From contig JABWBL010000192.1 in assembly GCA_013360535.1 (NCBI GenBank), forward strand, positions 1 through 6,647: a DNA stretch of 6,647 bases, in the 5' to 3' direction. The translations under genes were made by a program, and so were the position numbers. The notes beneath the pieces were generated by a model. The model did no database searches. It saw nothing but the letters and a program-made list of their open reading frames with translations, and was not told the origin of the DNA. The DNA is from Planctomycetaceae bacterium (GTDB lineage: Bacteria > Planctomycetota > UBA1135 > GCA-002686595). This document shows, in pieces, positions 6,636 through 6,647 of the stretch (position 1 is the first letter of the stretch; each line of letters begins with the position of its first letter).

Positions 6636-6647
6636 GCCGCCGCCTCC
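6618..6647 (-). CDS. Possible glycine-rich C-terminal end of a convergent gene
   Basis: Read on the minus strand from the right edge, the bases encode seven glycines (one GGA, then six GGC), Lys, Gln and a TAG stop at 6620-6618. A glycine run ending in a short polar tail just before a stop is a common protein terminus. The stop would lie 27 bases from the serS stop, a normal spacing for convergent genes. Only nine codons are visible, so the protein cannot be identified and a simple non-coding GCC repeat is an equally fair reading. Confidence 0.35.
   Translation of the reverse strand, partial: GGGGGGGKQ

Noticed and set aside
1..6647. Mobile elements, CRISPR arrays, tRNA genes or a defence system
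   Set aside because: No transposase, integrase, spaced direct repeats, tRNA-like cloverleaf or known defence domain was seen on either strand. The longest gap without a gene is only 131 bases.

Overview
The window is high-GC DNA, roughly two thirds G+C by eye. It is densely packed with five genes or gene fragments that are confidently coding on the + strand, and possibly the tail of one convergent gene at the right edge. Long antisense open frames lie opposite nearly every gene, as expected when third codon positions are strongly G/C. None of the five visible + strand start codons has a recognisable Shine-Dalgarno sequence. Together with a secreted protein carrying DxDxDG and DxNxDG loops, a rhomboid with a short C-terminal domain and a Thermus-type seryl-tRNA synthetase, this fits a free-living bacterium such as a planctomycete or a relative. 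That assignment is inference; no rRNA or other phylogenetic marker is present.

Layout from left to right: (1) positions 1-239, the C-terminal end of a MobA-like molybdenum cofactor guanylyltransferase. (2) 236-1222, a trans-polyprenyl diphosphate synthase (IspB/HepT class) whose ATG overlaps the mobA stop in an ATGA junction, so the two are probably co-transcribed. (3) A 113-base gap containing a TATGTT box and a perfect 16-base palindrome. (4) 1336-2220, folD, for one-carbon/folate metabolism. (5) 2238-3062, a six-helix rhomboid intramembrane serine protease 17 bases after folD. (6) A 131-base gap with the best sigma70-like promoter candidate in the window. (7) 3194-5260, a 688-residue exported protein of unknown function. 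(8) 5310-6590, serS, seryl-tRNA synthetase. (9) 6591-6647, a GC-rich hairpin overlapping what may be the glycine-rich end of a minus-strand gene.

The genes look like ordinary chromosomal housekeeping plus one lineage-specific exported protein. They fall into probable transcription units mobA-polyprenyl synthase, folD-rhomboid, and exported protein-serS. There are no signs of mobile elements, CRISPR, phage or a defence system. The least explained items are the 688-residue exported protein, the palindrome before folD, the GCTATGYT box shared by the two longer gaps, and the missing Shine-Dalgarno sequences.
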